Below are positions 32,068-41,420 of a stretch of 64,000 nucleotides of DNA, one piece after another. Numbering within the stretch: position 1 is the first letter of the stretch; each line of letters starts with the position of its first letter. Origin of the DNA: Streptomyces armeniacus (lineage in GTDB: Bacteria; Actinomycetota; Actinomycetes; Streptomycetales; Streptomycetaceae); the NCBI RefSeq assembly GCF_003355155.1, contig NZ_CP031320.1, positions 6,384,287 through 6,448,286 of the forward strand. The letters are read 5' to 3'. The translations under genes were made by a program, and so were the position numbers. Below the pieces are notes generated by a model. The model did not search any database and was not told the origin of the DNA. It worked only from the letters and a program-made list of their open reading frames with translations.

Positions 32068-32775
32068 TCACCGGGCACGGACCGTCATATGCACGCGGCA
32101 GCCGATATCGCTGTAGGGCGTGTGAACGGAGCCGCGGGGCGCGTGGATCCGGGTGAATGGGTCGTAGGAGCCGTTCTCGTCGCGAAGCCTGCCGCCGAGC
32201 ACCAGGGTCTCCTTGGCAGCGTGGCGATGCTGACGCGGCTGCTCGAACCGGGCGCCTGCCTCGAAGTCCACGATGAGTTCCACCGGTTGTGGAGGACCGG
32301 GGCTCGGAGAGGACCAGGACAGGACGTACCCGGTGACTCCAGGGGAGAGAGCTTGCGGCTGGAACCGCTCCAGATCCTCCGGCCGTACGACATCCCAGCC
32401 GGAAAGGCTCGTCGTCGCGTCCTCGTCCGCGCCCATCTCCAGCGACCTGAAGTGCAGGAGACAGCCGATGGCGCTGTACGGGGAGTGGACGCAGCCGCGG
32501 GGGGCGTGGATCCGGGTGAACGGGTCGTAGGAGCCGCTCTCGTCCCGGAGCCTGCCGCTGAGCACGATGATGCGTGAAGGCCCGGTGTGGCGGAGAGGTT
32601 CCTCGAGGATGGTGCCTGGCTGGAACCGCATGACGGCCTCCGCCGGCTGCTGCGGCGAACCGTGGAACGGCGAGGACCAGTCCAGGACGTACGAGGTGAC
32701 ACCAGGGGCCAGGATTTGGGGTTCAAGGTGTGCCAGGTCCTCTGTGCGCACGACATGCCACTGGTTTACGAGCAC
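32068..32775 (-). CDS. Tandem two-cupin protein
   Basis: A 235-residue protein made of two similar halves. Both contain W[HD]VVR, LxPGVT[SG]YVL and the long shared block YDPFTRIHAPRG followed by VH[ST]PYS. Each half has the shape of a ChrR-like cupin, which may bind a metal or small ligand. The GTG at 32775 follows GGAGG; an open frame continues upstream without a better start. Duplication within one gene is clear. No enzymatic assignment is possible. Confidence 0.7.
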   Translation of the reverse strand: MLVNQWHVVRTEDLAHLEPQILAPGVTSYVLDWSSPFHGSPQQPAEAVMRFQPGTILEEPLRHTGPSRIIVLSGRLRDESGSYDPFTRIHAPRGCVHSPYSAIGCLLHFRSLEMGADEDATTSLSGWDVVRPEDLERFQPQALSPGVTGYVLSWSSPSPGPPQPVELIVDFEAGARFEQPRQHRHAAKETLVLGGRLRDENGSYDPFTRIHAPRGSVHTPYSDIGCRVHMTVRAR

Positions 32776-33211
32776 GGGTTCCTCCAACCTGCGAGTCGTG
32801 GGTCGGCAGGAAGTTACGGAGGGCCGCAAAGGGCTGTCGTTGTGCTGGTGCACCACGCGGATGTGCACGCTGCTGCATGGCTGTGCACGGTGCCGCCGCA
32901 ACGGTCAGCCGGTTGTGCACGCCGCTGCCGCCACGGTGCTGCGCAGCCCTCGGCGGGCCGTCCACCACAGCCTCTCGCGGCTCCCTCAGCTCTCTTCGGC
33001 GGGGCATCTGAGCTGCGACAAAGTGTCGGCGGCAGAACGGGGAAGCGGAGTGCACGACCGCGGGGACAGGCCCTTGAAGGGTGCGGTCATCGTCTTGGCG
33101 GCCATCTCGAACATCGTGTAGATCCGTCGTGATGCGGTGCGGTAGGCAGGTTGTGCGCCCACACAACGAGCGCGTCGTAACTGCCGTCTCGCATCTGAAA
33201 GAAGGTGTGCC
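32776..33211. other. Divergent intergenic region before the Tad cluster
   Basis: 436 bp separating the cupin gene and the first Tad-cluster gene. I see no supported gene. It must carry the promoters of both. I could not identify clear -35/-10 pairs. Confidence 0.5.
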
Positions 33212-33820
33212 GTGTCCGTGCGATTGGACGGTCTCCGGAGACAAGACCAGAGCCGGGCCGGTTGGTTGATCGTCGCTATGACGGCGGCGTCCTTGATCGC
33301 CTCGGGGTGCCATACGGGCGCGTCCGGTTCGGGACCGAAGCGCGCGGAGGATTCGTCCGCGACGCCGAGCAGGACGTCGGCCGAGTCGAGCCCCACGTCT
33401 CCAGCGGAGACGGCTCGTCGGCAGGCTACGGAGGCGTACGTGGGGATGTGGCAGACCATGGCGGAGGCCGGGAAGACCTCGGATTGGCGCTCGCCGAAGC
33501 TCTCCGAGTACGCCACCGGAGACGCACTGTCGGCCATATCACGCGGCATGTACGCCGATCACCTCAACGGGCTCGTTACCAAGGGGTCTCCGAAGAACTC
33601 GCCGAAGGTGACGTCGACAGATCCCAAGACGAATCCGGACACGGTGATGATCTCCGACTGCGGAGATTCCTCCCACTGGCTGAAGTACCGCAAGGACAGC
33701 GGTGAACTGGCCGACGAAGAGCCCGGGGGGCGTCAGGCGATCACGGCCGAGGTGAAGAAGCAGTCGGGTCAAGGGTGGAAGGTCACCCGCTTCGCCGTCG
33801 AGGGGGTGGACTCGTGCTGA
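33212..33820 (+). CDS. Lipoprotein at the head of the Tad cluster
   Basis: A 202-residue lipoprotein with a signal peptide and lipobox LIASGC (Cys about residue 33), a Ser/Thr/Glu-rich linker and a C-terminal domain with two cysteines (ISDCGDSSHW and the final VDSC). GTG 33212 follows AAGAAGG. Its end overlaps the next gene start. It belongs to the conserved leader pair of Streptomyces Tad clusters and may assist pilus assembly at the cell surface; the function is unknown. Confidence 0.75.
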   Translation: MSVRLDGLRRQDQSRAGWLIVAMTAASLIASGCHTGASGSGPKRAEDSSATPSRTSAESSPTSPAETARRQATEAYVGMWQTMAEAGKTSDWRSPKLSEYATGDALSAISRGMYADHLNGLVTKGSPKNSPKVTSTDPKTNPDTVMISDCGDSSHWLKYRKDSGELADEEPGGRQAITAEVKKQSGQGWKVTRFAVEGVDSC

Positions 33821-34857
33821 GGCGGACTGTGACCGTCGCGAGCCTGTCGCTTGCGATCGTGGGCGCGAGCGCGATTCCTGCCTTCGCTGACGGCGGCTGG
33901 GGCTCGGTCCAATGTGACCAGAACCCTCACCCGGGCTGTGAGCTGGGTGCGGGCCGTGAGGGAAGTGAGCGCGGTGTCCCGCCGAAGGGCCACGGCGAGG
34001 ATCCTGATCAGCGAAGTGAGGGCAGCGGGGGAAGCGGCGACAGGCGCCGCGAGGAGCCCGAGTATTCCAATCCTGATTGGAATCGGGCTGATTGCTCGTA
34101 CGAGCGCAGCGGATACAAGCCGCCGACGGATTCGCCGGCCGCCTACGAGGGTCCGTCTTCTGGCCGTGCTCCTGCGGTGCAGCCCGCCGTGTTCGAGTCC
34201 GCGGCCGAGCCGCCGACGGCCGAAACCGCTGCCGAGCCGAAGCCGGGTGAGAAGGGTGCCTGGTATGTGTACCGGTGCGAGGGGGGCGGGGTACGAGATG
34301 CGCTCTACCAGCCGCCGGTGTGGATTCCCGACGGCGAAGAGGAGGACGGCCCGGAGGTGTCGCCGACGGCGCTCGCCGAACAGGCCCGCAGCCAGCTGCG
34401 GTTGCCGTCCTTGTCGATCAAACGGAGTCCGGCTGCGGAGCAGTTGGTGAACCTGCCGACCTGGCTGTGGCTGGAGCGGGGGCGGTGGCGGAAGGTGTCG
34501 GCGACGGCCTCGGTGCCGGGGGTTTCGGTGACGGTGACCGCGCGCCCCACGGCGGTGGACTGGTCGATGGGCGATGGGAGTTCCCGCACCTGCAAGGGTC
34601 CCGGCACGCCGTACGGTACGGGCCCGGGTGCGAAGGGGGCTGCGCAGCCGAAGAACGCGTCGCCCGATTGCGGTCACACCTACCGCGCTTCGTCGGCGGG
34701 GGAGCCGGATGAGGCGTATCCGGTTTCCGCGACGGTGCGCTGGTCGCTGGCCTGGTCCGGGGCCGGGGAATCCGGCGCCTTCCCGGGGTTGACGACGACA
34801 TCGAGCGCCGCTTTCCGGGTCGAGGAGAGCCAGGCGGTCAACACCGACCGCCAGTAA
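33814..34857 (+). CDS. Secreted protein of the Tad cluster
   Basis: A 347-residue protein with a signal peptide (RRTVTVASLSLAIVGASAIP, then AFA). A low-complexity Gly/Glu/Pro stretch (about 30-150) is followed by a folded C-terminal part with VTVTARPTAVDWSMGDGSS and CGHTY, resembling a PKD/Ig-like domain. GTG 33814 overlaps the end of the lipoprotein gene. It is probably exported with or attached to the pilus machinery. Family known only as conserved hypothetical. Confidence 0.7.
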   Translation: MLRRTVTVASLSLAIVGASAIPAFADGGWGSVQCDQNPHPGCELGAGREGSERGVPPKGHGEDPDQRSEGSGGSGDRRREEPEYSNPDWNRADCSYERSGYKPPTDSPAAYEGPSSGRAPAVQPAVFESAAEPPTAETAAEPKPGEKGAWYVYRCEGGGVRDALYQPPVWIPDGEEEDGPEVSPTALAEQARSQLRLPSLSIKRSPAAEQLVNLPTWLWLERGRWRKVSATASVPGVSVTVTARPTAVDWSMGDGSSRTCKGPGTPYGTGPGAKGAAQPKNASPDCGHTYRASSAGEPDEAYPVSATVRWSLAWSGAGESGAFPGLTTTSSAAFRVEESQAVNTDRQ

Positions 34858-34975
34858 CCCCGCGCTCCGGCCCCGGTCTTGGTCGGGGCGAGAGGACAAC
34901 TTGCAGATCTGACCTGTGATCACCGTGCCCGGATGGGTGCGGTGCTGGATACCCCTTTGCCCGGAGGTGGCCGTG

Positions 34976-35680
34976 ATGAGGACCCGTACGCCCGCGCACC
35001 CAAAGAGCGCGCCCGCGCTGGGCGGGCCGCCGCCGGGCAGAAGCGGTGGTGGGGCGCCGTCTCGGGTGTCCGCGATGCGTCGGCGCCGACAGCTTCCGTA
35101 CCTGCTGCTGGGGCTGCTTTTGGTGCTGGGCTGCGCGGCCGGAGGGGTGGTGGCGGGCACGCAGCTGGGAGACCGGGAGGCGGTACTCGTGCTGGCGCAC
35201 CCGGTGGGCGTGGGGCAGGAGCTGTCCGCGAAGGACGTGCGCGAGGTCAGCGTGTCGGCGGACAGCGGCCTCACACCGATTCGGGCGGACGCGCTCTCGA
35301 GCGTGGAGGGACGTCCGTTCGCCTACAGCCTCCCCGCAGGTGCGGTTCTGACCCGCGAGGCGCTGGGGAAGGCCCAAGTGCCGCCAGATGGGCAGGCGGT
35401 GGCCGCCGTGGGGCTGGAGGACGGGCAGTTCCCCGCCGCGGTGAAGCCGGGGAACCAGGTGCTGGTCGTGATCGCCCCCGAGAACGAGACAGGAACCGGG
35501 GCGGACGGCGAGACCTCGTCACCGTCGTCGCACAGCGCGACGGTGACGGACGTACGGGCCAAGGACAGCAAGCAGACGACGGTGATCTCGCTGCAGCTGC
35601 CCGCGGACCAAGCGCAGCAGGTGGCCGCAGCGCCGCAGGGGCAGGTCAGTGTGGTCGTGGTCCCTGGGGGTGGGCAGTGA
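34976..35680 (+). CDS. SAF-domain protein, CpaB-like
   Basis: A 234-residue protein. A membrane segment (PYLLLGLLLVLGCAAGGVVA, residues about 42-62) precedes a SAF domain (AVLVLAHPVGVGQELSAKDV; AGAVLTREALG), as in CpaB/RcpC proteins that modulate the pilus basal body. The ATG at 34976 follows GGAGG with an 8-nt spacer. Its stop overlaps the next GTG (GTGA). Confidence 0.8.
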   Translation: MRTRTPAHPKSAPALGGPPPGRSGGGAPSRVSAMRRRRQLPYLLLGLLLVLGCAAGGVVAGTQLGDREAVLVLAHPVGVGQELSAKDVREVSVSADSGLTPIRADALSSVEGRPFAYSLPAGAVLTREALGKAQVPPDGQAVAAVGLEDGQFPAAVKPGNQVLVVIAPENETGTGADGETSSPSSHSATVTDVRAKDSKQTTVISLQLPADQAQQVAAAPQGQVSVVVVPGGGQ

Positions 35681-36504
35681 CGCTGGTGACGGTGTGCAGC
35701 GTGAAGGGCTCGCCCGGGGTGACCACGGCGTGTGTGGCACTGGCGGCGCGATGGCCGGATGCCGAGCAGCCGGTGGTGGTGGAGACCGATCCGGCCGGCG
35801 GGGATCTGCTGGCGCGGTGGCGCCTGGAGTTGTCGCCGGGGCTGGTGAGTCTGGCGGCGGCGGCCCGGCGTACGGCGGAGCCGGGGCTGGTGTGGCAGCA
35901 CACCCAGCGGCTGCCGGGCGGGCTGCCGGTCGTGGCCGGGCCAGCCGGTGCCCGGCAGGCGCACGGCGCGCTGCACGCGCTCACCAACGCGCCCCTGCCG
36001 GTGTTGCGCAGCGCTGCGGACCGGGCCGGAGTGGTGGTCATCGCGGACTGCGGCCAGATCGGCCCGGACTCCGCGGCACTGCCTGTGCTCCGCTCGGCGG
36101 ATGTGATGCTGCTGCTGGCCCGCGCCCGCGATGACGCCCTCGCGCATGTCGCCACCCGGTGGGAGGAGGCGACCCGTTGGTCGCACAGGTCCTGCTTCGT
36201 GCTCGTCGGCGACGGCTACCCGAGCGCCGAGATCTCCGCGGAACTGGGGATCGAGGTCCTGGGCCGTATCCCCGAGGATGCCAAGGGCGCCGGGGCGTGG
36301 TCCGGGCAGCCCGGATCGCGCACGAGGCCGGGGCGCTCGGCCATGGGCAGGGTGATGGCCGAGCTTGCCGCCCGGGTCAGCACCCGCAGTCGTGCGCCGA
36401 GCGCGGGTGAGCACGTTCCGCCGACCCCGTCACGCCGGGGCGACGTCCATCCGGTGCCGGGACAGATCCCGTCAGTGTCCTCGCCGAACGGGATGCCCCG
36501 ATGA
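35677..36504 (+). CDS. CpaE/TadZ-like ParA-family ATPase
   Basis: A 275-residue protein with a deviant Walker A near the N-terminus (VKGSPGVTTACVAL), VVVETDPAGGDLLAR and VIADCGQIGPDS, the pattern of TadZ/CpaE proteins that position Tad machines at the membrane. The classical lysine-threonine of the P-loop is replaced by VTT, so ATPase activity may be weak. The start overlaps the SAF gene and the stop overlaps the tadA gene. Confidence 0.75.
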   Translation: MTLVTVCSVKGSPGVTTACVALAARWPDAEQPVVVETDPAGGDLLARWRLELSPGLVSLAAAARRTAEPGLVWQHTQRLPGGLPVVAGPAGARQAHGALHALTNAPLPVLRSAADRAGVVVIADCGQIGPDSAALPVLRSADVMLLLARARDDALAHVATRWEEATRWSHRSCFVLVGDGYPSAEISAELGIEVLGRIPEDAKGAGAWSGQPGSRTRPGRSAMGRVMAELAARVSTRSRAPSAGEHVPPTPSRRGDVHPVPGQIPSVSSPNGMPR

Positions 36505-37952
36505 ACCGACACGAGAACGATCCGGCTCTGCCCGCCTTCGGCGTGATCGGCACCCAGGAGTACGCCGCCACTGCGCGGCACGACCCCGGAATGCGGCTGC
36601 CGGGGCCGGCCGACCTGGCAGGTGCCGGAGTGCCGGTGGACTCCACGGTGGAGCAGCTGCAGCGCCGACTGCGCCAGGAGCTCTCGGCCCGGCTCTCCGA
36701 GCGCATCCGCGCGCGGGAGGATGCCGGGCAGCCGCCGATGACACCAGCGGAACGCCGCAGCCAGGCGGAAGCGATCCTGAGCGAGGCAGCCGAGGCGCAC
36801 GCCCAAGCCGAGCTCGCCGCCGGTGGCACTGTCGTCGCGCCGGAGACCGAACAGCACCTCATTGCGCAGGTGCTGGATGAGGTCTTCGGCCTGGCGGGGC
36901 TGGAGCCGCTGCTGCGCAACCCGCAGATCGAGAACATCAACATCACGGGCGACCGGGTCTTCATCCGCTACGCGAACGGCCACCGCGAACAACTGCCGCC
37001 CATCACCGGATCGGATACCGAACTGATCCAGCTCATCCGTGATCTGGCCGCCCGCTCGGGCGTGGAGGAGCGGCGGTTCGACCGCGGCACCCCGGGGGTG
37101 AGTTTTCATCTGCCCGGCGGGGAGCGGGCGTTCGCGGTGATGGCGGTCACCGCCCGCCCAGCGCTGTCGATCCGCCGGCACCGCTTCCGCACCGTCACGC
37201 TCGCCGAACTGCGCCGCATCGGCACCATCGATGTGCGGCTGGAGGGCTTCTTGCGAGCGGTGGTGCGGGCGCGGAAGAACGTTCTGGTCACCGGGGGCAC
37301 AGCGATCGGGAAGACGACGATGCTGCGGGCCCTGGCCAGCGAGATCCCTCAGTGGGAGCGGCTGATCACCATCGAGGACACCTTCGAACTCGGATTGAAC
37401 ACGGACCCCGAGGCGCATCCGGACGTGGTGGCGATGCAGGCGCGGGAGGCGAACGTCGAGGACCAAGGCGCGGTTAACCAGGCGGAGTTGGTGCGCTGGG
37501 CACTGCGGATGTCTCCGGACCGGGTGATAGTCGGCGAGGTCCGCGGGCCGGAGGTGATCCCGATGTGCAACGCCATGAGCCAGGGCAACGACGGCTCGAT
37601 GGGCACCCTGCACAGCAGCAGCAGCCGTGGCGCGTTCACCAAGCTCGCGGCGTACGCCGCGCAAGGCCCCGAGCGGCTGCCGCTGGAGGCCACCAACCTC
37701 CTGGTCGCCTCCGCGCTCGACTTCGTCGTGCACCTGGACACCCCCCGCCACGGCGGCCGGGTGGTCGCCTCCGTCCGGGAAGTCGTGGACGCGGATGAGA
37801 AGCAGATCGTCTCCAACGAGGTCTTCCACCCGGGCCTGGAAGGCCGGGCGGTGCCCGATGTGCCGCTGCGCACCGAAACCCTTGAAGACCTCGTCACGGC
37901 AGGGTTCGACCCCGAGACGCTCCACCACACAGAAGGCGGGTGGGATGTGTGA
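36501..37952 (+). CDS. tadA: TadA/CpaF secretion ATPase
   Basis: A 483-residue type II/IV secretion ATPase. Residues about 120-250 form the N-terminal domain (LLRNPQIENINITGDRVFIR). The motor shows Walker A GGTAIGKTTML (about 266-276; canonical is GGTGSGKT), an Asp box TIEDTFELGL, Walker B RMSPDRVIVGEVRGPE, and the His box region GTLHSSSSRGAF. It powers pilin assembly. It overlaps genes on both sides (ATGA, GTGA). Confidence 0.93.
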   Translation: MNRHENDPALPAFGVIGTQEYAATARHDPGMRLPGPADLAGAGVPVDSTVEQLQRRLRQELSARLSERIRAREDAGQPPMTPAERRSQAEAILSEAAEAHAQAELAAGGTVVAPETEQHLIAQVLDEVFGLAGLEPLLRNPQIENINITGDRVFIRYANGHREQLPPITGSDTELIQLIRDLAARSGVEERRFDRGTPGVSFHLPGGERAFAVMAVTARPALSIRRHRFRTVTLAELRRIGTIDVRLEGFLRAVVRARKNVLVTGGTAIGKTTMLRALASEIPQWERLITIEDTFELGLNTDPEAHPDVVAMQAREANVEDQGAVNQAELVRWALRMSPDRVIVGEVRGPEVIPMCNAMSQGNDGSMGTLHSSSSRGAFTKLAAYAAQGPERLPLEATNLLVASALDFVVHLDTPRHGGRVVASVREVVDADEKQIVSNEVFHPGLEGRAVPDVPLRTETLEDLVTAGFDPETLHHTEGGWDV

Positions 37953-38851
37953 ACGGCTACGTGGCCCTGTTGGGCCTGTGCGGTCTCGGACTCGGCATGG
38001 GCCTGATTCTCCTTGTACGGGCCTGGCGCGGCACGCTCCCCGCCGCCCGGCCCGCACCATGGCAGGGCTGTACGGCAGTACGGCGTCCGCGCCCGCGGCG
38101 GTGGCGGCTGCTGGCCGCGGCTGCGGGAATCGTGACGGGGGTCGTCACCGGCTGGGTGGCCGGGGCTCTGCTGGTGGCGCTGGCCGCCTGGAACCTGCCA
38201 CACGTGTGGAATACCACGGCGGTCGATCAGGAGAAGGCCGCTCAGGTCGAAGGCATCGCGGGGTGGGCGGAGATGCTCCGGGACACTCTGTCGGCCGCGG
38301 CCGGTCTGGAGCAGACCATCATGGCCACCGCGCATACCGCGCCGCAGGCCGTCCGCTCGCACATGCAGGGGCTGGCGGCCCACCTGGCCGCCGGAGAACG
38401 TCTGAGCACCGGGCTGCGGCGGCTGCAGGCCGACCTGCGTGACCCGAGTGCGGATCTGGTGATCGCCGCGCTGCTGCTGGCCTCGCAGCACCAGGCCCGT
38501 CAACTCGCCCCGCTGCTGGGCGAACTGGCCGCCACCGCACGGGCGCAGGTCCAGATGCGGCAGCGGATCGAGGCCAGCCGCGCCCGGATGCGCACCACCG
38601 TGCGCACCGTGATGGCCACCACCCTCACTTTTGCCGGAGGGCTGACCGTGCTGAACGCGGAGTTCCTGCGCCCCTACGACACCGCGGCCGGGCAGCTGAT
38701 GTTGCTCGTGGTCGGAGCGATCTTCGCCGGGGCCTTCGTCTGGCTGCGCCGGATCGCGCGGATCGAGGAACCGCAGCGCTTCCTCGCCGACCTGGACACC
38801 GTCGGCCACGGCCTGGCCGAGGCCAGCGTAGGCGGGGAGGTGAAGCGGTGA
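37949..38851 (+). CDS. tadB: TadB-like inner-membrane platform protein
   Basis: A 300-residue protein with hydrophobic segments at both ends and a central T2SSF domain (GWAEMLRDTLSAAAGLEQTI; ISAL-type helices; RTVMATTLTFAGGLTVLNAE). GTG 37949 overlaps the tadA stop. It forms the membrane platform with TadC. Confidence 0.85.
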   Translation: MNGYVALLGLCGLGLGMGLILLVRAWRGTLPAARPAPWQGCTAVRRPRPRRWRLLAAAAGIVTGVVTGWVAGALLVALAAWNLPHVWNTTAVDQEKAAQVEGIAGWAEMLRDTLSAAAGLEQTIMATAHTAPQAVRSHMQGLAAHLAAGERLSTGLRRLQADLRDPSADLVIAALLLASQHQARQLAPLLGELAATARAQVQMRQRIEASRARMRTTVRTVMATTLTFAGGLTVLNAEFLRPYDTAAGQLMLLVVGAIFAGAFVWLRRIARIEEPQRFLADLDTVGHGLAEASVGGEVKR

Positions 38852-39744
38852 CGCTGCTTCTGCTGCTGTCCGCCGGCATCGGCGCGGGACTGTGGGCGGT
38901 CACGGTGTGGCTGATCCCGCCCCGGGAGCCGTTGGCCGCGCTGATGGGCCGACTGCAGGCCGAGCCCGCCCCGCCGCCGCCCATTCTGCCCGCCGACCAC
39001 GGAGGCTGGGCCCAGCACCTGGGCAAGCCGTTCGTCGGCGCTCTGCGTGCCTCGGGTCTGCCGGGCCGTGCTCTTCACCGGGATCTGGCGATCACCGGAC
39101 GGTCGGTGGAGGTCCATCTCGCCGAGAAGGCGGCACTGGCACTGACCGGCCTTCTGATGCCCGCGGCCGTCGAGTTCGCCCTCGTCCTCGCCGGTCGCCC
39201 GCTGCCCTGGGTGATGCCGCTGGGGGGCTCCCTGGCCCTGGCCGCCGCCGGTTTCGTCCTTCCCGATGCGACGGCACGTCGTGAAGCCGCCCGGCGCCGC
39301 GCCGAGTTCCGGCACGCGCTCGGCGCCTACCTGAACCTGGTCCACTTGCTGCTCGCCGGTGGAGCCGGAGTCGAGGGCGCCCTGCACGCCGCGTGCAGCG
39401 TCGGCAACGGCTGGGCCTTCCAGCAACTGCGCCGCGCACTGGAGACCGCTCAGGTCACCCGCACCTCACCCTGGCAGACCCTGGGACAACTCGGCGAGGA
39501 ACTCCACGTTCCTGAGCTGTCCGAACTCGCCGCCGCGCTCTCGCTGGCCGGCACCGAGGGCGCCAAAGTCCGCGCCTCCCTGAACGCGAAAGCGGCAGCG
39601 CTGCGCCACCAGGACGCGAGCACAGCCGAGGCGGACGCGAACGCGGCGACCGAGCGGATGACACTGCCCACCACGCTGATGGCGGTCGGCTTCATCCTCT
39701 TCGTCTTCTACCCCGCCCTGACCCAAGTCACCACCTCCCTGTGA
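38848..39744 (+). CDS. tadC: TadC-like inner-membrane platform protein
   Basis: A 298-residue T2SSF-type protein: membrane segments near the N-terminus and around residues 95-140, a cytoplasmic helical domain (FRHALGAYLNLVHLLLAGGA, GVEGAL), and a C-terminal membrane helix (LPTTLMAVGFILFVFYPAL). GTG 38848 overlaps the tadB stop. Confidence 0.85.
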   Translation: MTLLLLLSAGIGAGLWAVTVWLIPPREPLAALMGRLQAEPAPPPPILPADHGGWAQHLGKPFVGALRASGLPGRALHRDLAITGRSVEVHLAEKAALALTGLLMPAAVEFALVLAGRPLPWVMPLGGSLALAAAGFVLPDATARREAARRRAEFRHALGAYLNLVHLLLAGGAGVEGALHAACSVGNGWAFQQLRRALETAQVTRTSPWQTLGQLGEELHVPELSELAAALSLAGTEGAKVRASLNAKAAALRHQDASTAEADANAATERMTLPTTLMAVGFILFVFYPALTQVTTSL

Positions 39745-39784
39745 AAGGGCCGGACCACGCCGATGAACGAGAAGGAGACCCGCC

Positions 39785-39973
39785 GTGCACCCGCTGTTGA
39801 ACAAGATCCGCGCCCGCATCGCCGCCGCACTCCACGAACTGGCCCACAACGACCTCGGCTACACCTCGGAGACCGTCATCTGGACCGCCGTGCTCTCCGG
39901 ACTCGCCCTGACAGTCGGCGGAATCTTCGGCCCGGAGATCCTGGACGCCGCGCGCTCCGTCAGCTTCGAATAG
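39785..39973 (+). CDS. flp: Flp-like pilin or short TadE-type peptide
   Basis: A 62-residue protein with a single hydrophobic segment (TVIWTAVLSGLALTVGGIFG) preceded by GYTSE, so a Glu sits directly before the helix, as in Flp/TadE class-III signal sequences. GTG 39785 follows AGAAGGAG. Position after tadC and before the TadE genes is where Flp pilins lie in Streptomyces clusters. Confidence 0.7.
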   Translation: MHPLLNKIRARIAAALHELAHNDLGYTSETVIWTAVLSGLALTVGGIFGPEILDAARSVSFE

Positions 39974-39984
39974 GCCCGGCCGCC

Positions 39985-40461
39985 ATGCGCTCCCTCGCGG
40001 CCGTACGGCCGCCGTGGCGACTCCTGCTCCGGATACGCCGCCTGCATCCACATCTGCGACGCCTTGCCGCGCGAGCGCGGGAGGACCGGGGGTCGGTTAC
40101 GGCCGAGCACGTGATCGTCGTGCCGCTGCTGTTCACCCTGATCCTGCTGATCACGCAGGCCGTCGTGTGGGGGCACGCGCTGCACGTCGCGCAGGCCACC
40201 GCCGCGCACACCCTGGCCGCCACCCGCGTCGAAGGCGGCACCGAAAGCGCCGGACACGCTGAAGCCCAACACGTCCTGACCGAACTCGGCGACGGACCGC
40301 TGCGCGACGTACGCGTAGGCGTGGAGCGCGGCGCGGACGAAGCCTCGGTCCGCGTGGAGGGAACCGCCAGCAGCGTCGTTCCCTTCCTCCGCCTGCCCGT
40401 CCGCGCGGAGGCGGCCGGGCGCGTGGAGAAGTTCCGCCCCGCCGGCCAGGTCACACCGTGA
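39985..40461 (+). CDS. TadE-like minor pilin
   Basis: A 158-residue protein with a class-III-like signal EDRGSVTAEHVIVVPLLFTL followed by ILLITQAVVWG. A soluble domain of about 100 residues completes it. Start ATG 39985. The stop overlaps the next gene. TadE-like proteins are processed minor pilins or assembly factors. Confidence 0.75.
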   Translation: MRSLAAVRPPWRLLLRIRRLHPHLRRLAARAREDRGSVTAEHVIVVPLLFTLILLITQAVVWGHALHVAQATAAHTLAATRVEGGTESAGHAEAQHVLTELGDGPLRDVRVGVERGADEASVRVEGTASSVVPFLRLPVRAEAAGRVEKFRPAGQVTP

Positions 40462-40958
40462 ACAGCCTGCAGCTGTGGCAGGCATGCGCCGGTCGGCTGC
40501 GCCGTGGGCGCGCCGATCGTGGATCGGCGACCGCCGAACTGGTGATGCTCATCCCGGTGCTGCTGCTGGAGTTCCTCTTCGTCGTCTACTGCGTCCGGCT
40601 GCCCGATACGCGGCTTCGCATCGACGACGCGGCCCACCAGGCCAGCCGCGCCGCCAGCCAGGAACGCGACCCCACAGCCGCAGCCAGCCAGGCCCGCACC
40701 ACCGCCGCCGCGGCCCTGGACGAGGCCGGAATCAGCTGCCAGTCCTTCACCGTGCACACCCGCGGCAGCCTGAAACCCGGCTCCACCGTGACCGTCACCC
40801 TCTCCTGCACCGTCGGCCTCCACGACCTCACGCTGCTCCAAGTCCCCGGCACCACCGCCGTGAAGGCCCAATCCGCCGCGCAGGTTGACCTCCACCGCGG
40901 AGCGTCCCCCAGCCACGCGTCAGCCGTCTCCGCCGAGCCCGGCAGGGAGGCCCCGTGA
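40458..40958 (+). CDS. TadE-like minor pilin
   Basis: A 166-residue protein with DRGSATAELVMLIPVLLLEF at residues about 21-40, the same processed-pilin signal as its neighbour, and a Cys pair (ISCQSF and LSCTVG) in the soluble domain. GTG 40458 overlaps the previous stop. Confidence 0.75.
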   Translation: MNSLQLWQACAGRLRRGRADRGSATAELVMLIPVLLLEFLFVVYCVRLPDTRLRIDDAAHQASRAASQERDPTAAASQARTTAAAALDEAGISCQSFTVHTRGSLKPGSTVTVTLSCTVGLHDLTLLQVPGTTAVKAQSAAQVDLHRGASPSHASAVSAEPGREAP

Positions 40959-41410
40959 TCCCGGCCACCCCATGCCGCCGCGCCCGCTTCCGTCGCCTGA
41001 CGGGACGGGACCGGGGACAAGTCACCGTGTTCGTCGCCCTCTTCGCGACCGTCGTCGTGCTCTTCGCCGGACTCGCCGTCGACGGCGGTCTCGCGCTCTC
41101 CGCGAAGGTCCGCGCCCTGGGCGAAGCCCAAGAAGCCGCCCGCGCCGGAGTCCAGGCCATCGACCTGGCCGCCTACCGCGCCGACGGCACCGTACGCCTG
41201 CGGCCCGAGCAGGCCCGCACCCTGGCGCAGAACTACCTGGCGGCCACCGGCGATACGGGCACCGTGACCGTCACCGAGCAAGAGGTGACCGTCACCGTCA
41301 CCGCGCACCAGAGCACCCAACTCCTCCACGTCGCCGGGCTCGACACACTGACCGTCACCGCCTCCGGCACCGCCCACCCCCGCCACGGCGTCAGCGCCCC
41401 AGAACCCTAG
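40955..41410 (+). CDS. TadG-like pilus assembly protein
   Basis: A 151-residue protein with DRGQVTVFVALFATVVVLFA and GLAVDGGLAL, the TadG/TadE_F N-terminal signature, and a short beta-rich domain (TVTVTEQEVTVTVTAH). GTG 40955 overlaps the previous stop. Confidence 0.75.
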   Translation: MIPATPCRRARFRRLTGRDRGQVTVFVALFATVVVLFAGLAVDGGLALSAKVRALGEAQEAARAGVQAIDLAAYRADGTVRLRPEQARTLAQNYLAATGDTGTVTVTEQEVTVTVTAHQSTQLLHVAGLDTLTVTASGTAHPRHGVSAPEP

Positions 41411-41420
41411 GCCGACAGCT

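Noticed and set aside
31835..32071. A 78-codon frame downstream of the tandem cupin gene
   Set aside because: No ribosome site; composition not protein-like.
36216..38060. A 614-codon open frame antisense to tadA
   Set aside because: It is a codon-bias shadow of the TadA ATPase.
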